A stretch of 64,000 nucleotides of DNA from Bacillota bacterium (GTDB lineage: Bacteria > Bacillota > Clostridia > Oscillospirales > Acutalibacteraceae), in assembly GCA_023458755.1 (NCBI GenBank), contig JAEWYE010000064.1, positions 1 to 64,000 on the forward strand, in the 5' to 3' direction. The translations under genes and the position numbers were made by a program. Shown here one piece after another: positions 59,387 through 64,000 of the stretch (positions are counted from its first letter, which is position 1; the number at the start of each line of letters is the position of its first letter). The notes under the pieces were generated by a model. The model saw only the letters and a list, made by a program, of their open reading frames with translations. It was not told the DNA's origin and made no database searches.

Positions 59387-59417
59387 TTGACTTGGAGTCA
59401 ACTCCAAGTGATAGGCT
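59387..59417 (+). promoter_or_regulatory. MerR-type promoter with operator, upstream of the right redox operon
   Basis: -35 TTGACT (59387-59392), a 19-base spacer and -10 TAGGCT (59412-59417), with TATAT following. The spacer holds a near-perfect dyad, ACTTGGAGT and ACTCCAAGT separated by CA (59390-59409), the classic MerR-family activator site. The MerR gene at the end of the operon is its likely regulator. The layout resembles B. subtilis AdhR/NmlR-type sites. Confidence 0.8.
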
Positions 59418-59452
59418 ATATACAGAACACCAAATAAAAAGGAGAATGCAGT

Positions 59453-59974
59453 GTGGACAGTAAAATATTGATCGTATATTTTTCCCGGGCTGGTAACAAC
59501 TATGTGAACGGCAGTATCGTGAATCTTCCCGTTGGCAACACCGAAATTGCAGCGAAAAAACTTCATGATCTGACAGGCGGTGTACTTTTTAAAATCAACC
59601 CTATAAAGAAATATTCTGAAGATTACCATGCCTGCACAGAAGAAGCGCAGAAGGAACTTCGTGCTAACGCCCGTCCGGAACTGTCAGAATTTCCAGAAAA
59701 TATTGATGAGTATGACATCATTATCCTCGCCTATCCAAACTGGTGGGGCACTATGCCCATGCCGGTCTTTACGTTTCTGGAACGATACGGCTTTTCCGGC
59801 AAAGCGATCCTGCCGCTGTGTACCAACGAAGGCAGCGGAATGGGAAAAAGCGAAGCGGACATCAAAAAGCTTTGTCCCGGAGCGGAGGTAAAACGCGGCC
59901 TTGCCATACGGGGCAGCGGTGTTGGTCACGCGGACCAAGAGATGAAAAGCTGGATTCAGAAAACCGGACTGTAA
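59453..59974 (+). CDS. Flavodoxin
   Basis: A 173-residue flavodoxin-family protein. The FMN loop is YFSRAGNNYVNGSIVNLPVGNTE; YPNWWGTMPMP is the second flavin contact. It resembles the long-type 'flavodoxin_4' flavoproteins found with aldehyde or alcohol-stress genes. The start is GTG at 59453, with AAAGGAG seven bases upstream. First gene of a MerR-controlled operon; an aldo/keto reductase relic begins directly behind its stop. Confidence 0.9.
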   Translation: MDSKILIVYFSRAGNNYVNGSIVNLPVGNTEIAAKKLHDLTGGVLFKINPIKKYSEDYHACTEEAQKELRANARPELSEFPENIDEYDIIILAYPNWWGTMPMPVFTFLERYGFSGKAILPLCTNEGSGMGKSEADIKKLCPGAEVKRGLAIRGSGVGHADQEMKSWIQKTGL

Positions 59975-60299
59975 CCATACAGCAGCTCGCTAAGGGCGAC
60001 TCGGATACGAAAAGAGCCTGCCTGAAAGCAATGAAACTTGGCTACCGTCACATTGACATGGCACACGCTTATGGGAACGAGCGCGGGGTCGGTGAAGGTG
60101 GCATATTCAGGAGGGCACTATTATTTTCCCGAAATCCACCAATCCACAGCATATCAAAGACAATCTGAACATTTTTGATTTTGCACTGACAGAGGACGAG
60201 ATGCAACGTATCAGAAATGTTGACAAGGGCGTTCGCTTTTTCAACATGAGCCTTTCGGAACAGGAAGCCCAACTTGGGCAGTTTGTACCCGCCGATTGA
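59975..60299 (+). pseudogene. Aldo/keto reductase relic with large internal deletion
   Basis: About 105 codons remain of a normal 280. The first part (in one frame) has KLGYRHIDMAHAYGNERGVGEG, the NADPH/substrate region around the catalytic Asp and Tyr. The second part, in another frame from about 60111, has GGTIIFPKSTNPQHIKDNLN and EDEMQRIRNVDKGVRFF, the C-terminal cofactor-binding motif. The central part with the catalytic Lys and His and the N-terminus are gone, and the junction near 60100-60110 shifts frame. It follows directly on the flavodoxin stop. Confidence 0.88.
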
Positions 60300-60330
60300 T
60301 GATAAAAAATAAAATTTAAGGAGAAACACA

Positions 60331-61497
60331 ATGAACAACTTTATTTATGATATTCCCACAAAGGTCTACTTCGGAGAAAATCAGCTTTCCAATCTCGGGC
60401 CGGAGCTCTCCCGCTTCGGCAAACGCGTACTGCTAACCTATGGCGGCGGCTCCATCAAAAAGACAGGGCTGTACGACAAGGTGGTCGCGGAAATCAAAGC
60501 CTCCGGTCTGGAACTGTTTGAATTGAGCGGCATTGCTCCGAACCCACATATCGATTCTGTGCGGGAAGGCGCGGAAACCTGCAAAAAAGAAAAGATCGAC
60601 GTTCTTCTTGCAGTGGGTGGCGGTTCCACATTAGACGCGACAAAATACATGGCAGCAGGAGCCTGTGTGGACTTTGACCCATGGAAATTCCTAAGCGAAT
60701 GGGCACCGATTGAAAAAGCACTGCCGGTCGTCACCATTCTCACACTTGCGGCTACCGGTTCAGAAATGGACTGCGGCGGCGTGATCAGCAACCCAGAAAC
60801 TCATGATAAAATCGGCAGGCTGGCTCCGCCCATGCTGCCCAAGGTTTCGTTTCTTGACCCCACCAACACTTACACGGTCAGCGCGTATCAAACAGCCTGT
60901 GGCGCGGCGGATATGATGTCGCACATCATTGAAGTCTACTTCAATATGGATCAGGATTTGCAGATGCTGGACGGTGTGATGGAAGTGCTGATGAAAAACA
61001 TCATCAAGTACGCACCCATTGCCATGAAGCAGCCAGACAATTACGAAGCCCGCGCCAATCTGATGTGGACAAGTTCCTGGGCAATCAACGGCTTCGTGAA
61101 CGGCGGGAAACGTCAGGCGTGGAGCTGCCACCCCATGGAACATGAACTTTCTGCCATCTACGACATCACCCACGGTCTCGGCCTTGCCATTCTTACCCCG
61201 CGCTGGATGGAATACACGCTGGACGAAACCACAGTATCGAAATTCTATCAGTTTGGCATCCATGTGTTCGGCATTGACGCTTCCCTGCCGCAGATGGATG
61301 TGGCGAAAAAGAGCATTGCGCTGATGAGCGATTTCTTCTTCAAGACTCTCGGCTTAAAAAGCAGCTTCAGTGAAATCGGCATTGATGATAAAAACTTTGC
61401 GGTTATGGCGAAGAAAGCTTGCGGTGACAGCACTTTGCCCGCTTTTAAGCCGTTGAATCAGAATGATATTGAAAGCATTTTTAAGATGTGTCTATAA
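60331..61497 (+). CDS. Iron-dependent alcohol dehydrogenase (butanol dehydrogenase/YqhD type)
   Basis: A 388-residue group III alcohol dehydrogenase. The NAD(P) loop GGGSIKKTG (about 38) and GGGSTLDATKYMA (about 91-103) are present. The metal ligands are expected in MSHIIEVYF (His), HPMEHELSAIYDITHG (two His) and an Asp in the DMMSH region. YqhD-type enzymes reduce a broad range of aldehydes, including lipid-derived ones, with NADPH, which fits a stress operon. It starts 31 bases after the reductase relic, with GGAG upstream. Confidence 0.94.
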   Translation: MNNFIYDIPTKVYFGENQLSNLGPELSRFGKRVLLTYGGGSIKKTGLYDKVVAEIKASGLELFELSGIAPNPHIDSVREGAETCKKEKIDVLLAVGGGSTLDATKYMAAGACVDFDPWKFLSEWAPIEKALPVVTILTLAATGSEMDCGGVISNPETHDKIGRLAPPMLPKVSFLDPTNTYTVSAYQTACGAADMMSHIIEVYFNMDQDLQMLDGVMEVLMKNIIKYAPIAMKQPDNYEARANLMWTSSWAINGFVNGGKRQAWSCHPMEHELSAIYDITHGLGLAILTPRWMEYTLDETTVSKFYQFGIHVFGIDASLPQMDVAKKSIALMSDFFFKTLGLKSSFSEIGIDDKNFAVMAKKACGDSTLPAFKPLNQNDIESIFKMCL

Positions 61498-61535
61498 AAG
61501 AATATATAAAAGATAAGAAACGAAAGGATATTGTT

Positions 61536-62075
61536 ATGAGCAAAAAGGTTCTCATTATTTCCGCAAGCCCGCGCAAAGGCGGCAACTCTGATACATTGTG
61601 CGACGAATTTATTCGTGGCGCACAGGTAGTCGGCAGCGAAACGGAAAAAATTTTTCTGCGCGACAAAAAAATCGGCTACTGCACCGGCTGCGGCGTTTGC
61701 AACAGCACACATAAATGTGTTCAGAAGGATGACATGGCGGAGATCCTCGATAAAATGGTAAAGGCCGACGTCATAGTCATGGCTACTCCGGTATATTTCT
61801 ACACGATGGATGCGCAAATGAAAACGCTGATTGACCGCACCGTGCCACGCTACACCGAGATCGCAGACAAGGATTTCTATTTCATTGTGACGGCCGCAAA
61901 TACGGACCAAAGCATGCTGGAGCGTACCATCGAAGGATTCCAGGGCTTTACCGAGGATTGTCTGCCGAATGCGCATGAAAAAGGCGTTATTTTCGGCACC
62001 GGTGCGTGGCAGATCGGTGAAATCAAAGACAGTCCGGCCATGCATCAGGCCTACGAAATGGGTCAGCAGGCATAA
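61536..62075 (+). CDS. NADPH-dependent FMN reductase family protein
   Basis: A 179-residue flavodoxin-fold reductase. The FMN loop is ISASPRKGGNSDT; cysteines in YCTGCGVCNSTHKCVQKDD form a cluster like that of the gene at 365-997. ATVYFYTMDAQMKTLIDR-type (ATPVYFYTMDAQMKTLIDR) follows. ATG 61536 has AAAGGA upstream; 16 upstream codons overlap the alcohol dehydrogenase end. It could supply reduced flavin or reduce quinones and nitro groups. Confidence 0.92.
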   Translation: MSKKVLIISASPRKGGNSDTLCDEFIRGAQVVGSETEKIFLRDKKIGYCTGCGVCNSTHKCVQKDDMAEILDKMVKADVIVMATPVYFYTMDAQMKTLIDRTVPRYTEIADKDFYFIVTAANTDQSMLERTIEGFQGFTEDCLPNAHEKGVIFGTGAWQIGEIKDSPAMHQAYEMGQQA

Positions 62076-62094
62076 ATTAGAAAGGTCGTACAGA

Positions 62095-62508
62095 ATGATG
62101 AGCAGCACAGAGTTTGATAAACAGAATCTTTTTGGCCTTGGACAGCCGCTTCCGGAGATGTTTGCGAAGTATTTTATCGGTCAGGCACATCTGAATCCGC
62201 TGACGCAGGCGATAAATATTGCCAATGTAACCTTTGAGCCCGGCTGCCGCAACAACTGGCATATTCACCACAAGGGCGGCCAGATTCTGCTGGTGATTAC
62301 AGGCCACGGCTGGTATCAGGCATGGGGAGAAACCGCAAAGGAGCTGCACCCCGGCGATGTAGTAGAAATTCCCGCCGAGGTCAAGCATTGGCACGGTGCA
62401 GCAAAGGACAGCTGGTTTTCCCATCTGGCAGTAGAGGTTCCCGCAGAGGGCGGCTCAAATGAATGGCTGGAAGCCGTCGCCGATGAGGAGTATAATAAGC
62501 TTAAATAA
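62095..62508 (+). CDS. Cupin-domain protein
   Basis: A 137-residue single-domain cupin. The two cupin motifs are visible: CRNNWHIHHKGGQILLVITGHGWYQ (given in part, with two His and one Gln/Glu metal ligands) and GDVVEIPAEVKHWHGAAKD (His ligand). The N-terminus PLPEMFAKYFIGQAHLNPLT is typical of carboxymuconolactone-decarboxylase-associated cupins in redox operons. ATG 62095 follows AAAGGTCG; the listed upstream extension overlaps the previous gene. Substrate unknown. Confidence 0.88.
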   Translation: MMSSTEFDKQNLFGLGQPLPEMFAKYFIGQAHLNPLTQAINIANVTFEPGCRNNWHIHHKGGQILLVITGHGWYQAWGETAKELHPGDVVEIPAEVKHWHGAAKDSWFSHLAVEVPAEGGSNEWLEAVADEEYNKLK

Positions 62509-62519
62509 CAAGGATGTGA

Positions 62520-62900
62520 ATGCTAATGACTATTGCGGAAGTCGCTAAGAAATATAATATAACTCCCGATACGCTGCGTTATTACGAGCGCATTAGTCTG
62601 CTGCCCAATGTTGCTCGCACCGCCGGTGGTATTCGCGACTATTCCGAGGAGGATTGCCGCTGGGTGGAGTATATCAAGTGTATGCGCTCGGCAGGTGTTT
62701 CCGTGGAAACGCTCGTTGAATACGTCACGCTTTTTCATAAAGGAAAAGAAACCATTCCGGCGCGCAAGAAACTGCTTCTGGAGCAGCGCGAGCAGATTGT
62801 CACCAAAATTGCAGAACTAAATGCAGTTTTGGAGAGACTGGATTGGAAGTTGGATGGCTACGAAGAACGGATGCTCAAGTGTGAAGAAAAATTGAAATAG
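62520..62900 (+). CDS. MerR family transcriptional regulator
   Basis: A 126-residue regulator with an N-terminal winged helix (TIAEVAKKYNITPDTLRYYERISLLP) and a coiled-coil dimerisation helix (about 80-125). It lacks the C-terminal metal-binding cysteines of metal sensors, as in AdhR/NmlR-type stress regulators. It lies at the end of the operon whose promoter carries a MerR-type dyad, so it is probably the cognate activator. ATG 62520 follows AAGGA five bases upstream; ATG 62526 (MTIAEVAK) is an alternative that matches family starts. Confidence 0.93.
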   Translation: MLMTIAEVAKKYNITPDTLRYYERISLLPNVARTAGGIRDYSEEDCRWVEYIKCMRSAGVSVETLVEYVTLFHKGKETIPARKKLLLEQREQIVTKIAELNAVLERLDWKLDGYEERMLKCEEKLK

Positions 62901-63004
62901 CAGAAACCGTAAAAAAAACGTGCAGGAAAAATTAAATACTATTCTTCAAGTACCAGTATTTTTGTAGCTTACCGTGAAAATAGTCATTATGTGAATATAA
63001 GTAT

Positions 63005-63062
63005 AATATCCCGTAAGTCTGGCTATGTACTATGAACCATACTTTGCGGGATATTTATTTTT
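63005..63062 (+). terminator. Terminator-like inverted repeat after the MerR operon
   Basis: AATATCCCGTAAG and CTTTGCGGGATATT form an imperfect stem around a 24-base loop, followed by TATTTTTATTCC. Long loop, but the only terminator candidate behind the operon. Confidence 0.55.
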
Positions 63063-63426
63063 ATTCCGTTTTTCACAGCAATTCAGTACCACCTTTAAAT
63101 TTATATGTAAACTTCATAGCCTAATATAAAGCACCATAATAATCCAACTTTTCCATACCCAATGATACCGCATAAAACAAAACGCACTGCAAGTGCCAAG
63201 CTAAACATATTTACAATTCATGGCACTGTTTCCTTGAAATAGCCTTTAATGTATTAAACTAAAGCATCAAGGAATATTCGAATATGACATAAAATATATT
63301 TTAGAGGATATTGGATTTCAAATGAAAGTTAAAATAAAAGCTTTTAGAAAAACGTATACTTTTGAACGATTTGTCCATGCAAAGTTTTAACCGTCAACAG
63401 CGTCAGACAACAGACCAGACAAATAG

Positions 63427-63463
63427 TGGCTCTACTCCATGTAAAGCTTGTGGAGTAGAGCCA
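63427..63463. terminator. Hairpin beyond the 3' end of the sulfatase-fold gene
   Basis: Perfect 13-base arms TGGCTCTACTCCA and TGGAGTAGAGCCA flank an 11-base loop. It lies about 80 bases past the stop of the minus-strand gene. No clear T-run on either side, so its role as a terminator is uncertain. Confidence 0.5.
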
Positions 63464-63543
63464 TTACTCATAAGTTATTATTTTGTTCTTGTTCCCATTA
63501 TAGCATTATGATCTATTTTTTAAATCTTTGGAGACCAGATGTT

Positions 63544-64000
63544 TTACTTTTGTATTGGAGAAGTAGCATTTTCATTCACAATTGACCAATTATTTTTATT
63601 CCTTACATCACCGTGAACCTTGAACCAAGTTCCCGGAAGGTAAATATTTCCGTTGTTTTTTGCAATATCATATGTCAAGGATCCTAATACATACTGATTT
63701 TGGTCATGTTTGGCATTATCGTTAATTTCTTTTCCTGTAAACGGATTTTTAGGATTTTTAATAAGGTCTTTCATTGCAAGTGTCGGCACATCACCATTTG
63801 TCATAAGTTGTTCCGAAGTTGAAAATTTGTTACTATTAAAATCCTTTACTAATAGCAGCGGATAATAGAATTCTGAATCATAAATATTAAGTTCATCCTT
63901 GCTATCCTTAATGACCATGTCATTTAATTGACCTAGCGGCCTTCCGTGATCTGCTACAATTATGATCCTTGTATTATCATACACATTATTCTTTTTCAGA
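63544..64000 (-). CDS. C-terminal part of a sulfatase-fold (LTA synthase / phosphoglycerol transferase type) protein
   Basis: The frame runs off the right edge, so only the last 151 residues are visible, from LKKNNVYDNTRIIIVADHG on. The 'NTRIIIVADHGR' segment is the C-terminal metal-binding strand of alkaline-phosphatase-superfamily enzymes that transfer phosphoglycerol or phosphoethanolamine to envelope polymers or lipids. The tail after it is long (about 130 residues) and ends in PIQK. The catalytic Thr and the membrane segments lie outside. The internal GTG at 63984 is not a likely start. Confidence 0.65.
   Translation of the reverse strand, partial: LKKNNVYDNTRIIIVADHGRPLGQLNDMVIKDSKDELNIYDSEFYYPLLLVKDFNSNKFSTSEQLMTNGDVPTLAMKDLIKNPKNPFTGKEINDNAKHDQNQYVLGSLTYDIAKNNGNIYLPGTWFKVHGDVRNKNNWSIVNENATSPIQK

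Larger units (their letters stand above)
62901..63543. other. Non-coding stretch between MerR gene and sulfatase gene
   Basis: 640 bases, AT-rich, with no gene I can support. It holds the two hairpins listed separately and a tiny plus-strand frame at about 63322-63390 without a recognised product. Confidence 0.4.

Noticed and set aside
1..64000. CRISPR array, tRNA, rRNA or prophage genes
   Set aside because: No regularly spaced direct repeats, no cloverleaf or CCA-ended tRNA-like segment and no phage structural or integrase gene were recognised, although a covariance search for tRNAs was not possible by eye.

Overview
The window reads as chromosomal DNA of an endospore-forming, low-to-mid GC Gram-positive anaerobe of the class Clostridia, most likely in or near the Ruminococcaceae/Oscillospiraceae. 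That placement is inferred. It rests on a complete spoIIIAA-AH operon, yunB, a spore germination permease, the clostridial IspH-ribosomal protein S1 fusion, L27 with a cleavable leader beside its protease Prp, the DapL route to diaminopimelate, and an ANTAR regulator next to glnA. No rRNA, tRNA, CRISPR array or prophage was seen. Most genes lie on the minus strand.

Left edge (0-4.4 kb): the tail of a DDE transposase, then a minus-strand redox operon (DUF1893 protein, Fe-S aldo/keto reductase, flavodoxin-like reductase) behind a promoter of MerR type, then a two-gene germination locus (GerAB-type permease plus a 76-residue two-helix protein).

Nitrogen and nucleotide block (4.5-23.5 kb): guaA, glmS, purA, purB, purF, purC, carB, carA, dapL, dapF, an ANTAR regulator and glnA, all minus strand, with gdhA divergent from glnA. 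Nearly all of these make or use glutamine, glutamate, carbamoyl phosphate or aspartate. The leaders of glnA, carA and gdhA each hold a strong RNA structure.

Housekeeping block (23.5-45 kb): rlmH, a WalJ-like hydrolase, murA, an M23 endopeptidase, luxS, an amino-acid ABC transporter, a RluA-type pseudouridine synthase, ilvE, an RsmF-like methyltransferase, a 58-residue unknown gene, yitT, mrnC-obgE, rpmA-prp-rplU, a lone ATP-grasp gene, and ispA-xseB-xseA-(TsaD paralogue)-nusB.

Sporulation and envelope block (45-59 kb): spoIIIAH to spoIIIAA, ligA, yunB, ispH-rpsA, plsC, cmk, a BaiN-type flavoprotein and an RpiR-type regulator.

Right edge (59.4-64 kb): a plus-strand redox operon (flavodoxin, aldo/keto reductase relic, Fe-dependent alcohol dehydrogenase, FMN reductase, cupin, MerR regulator) behind a MerR-type promoter that matches the left-edge one at 24 of 31 positions. 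The 3' part of a sulfatase-fold gene runs off the end.

The most interesting observations are: the matched pair of MerR-type promoters about 57 kb apart; a dispersed 150-bp structured repeat present twice (29.75 kb and 52.37 kb, opposite strands); a pseudoknot-like or mutually exclusive RNA switch in front of carAB; and a leader terminator in front of glnA with an ANTAR antiterminator encoded just downstream.
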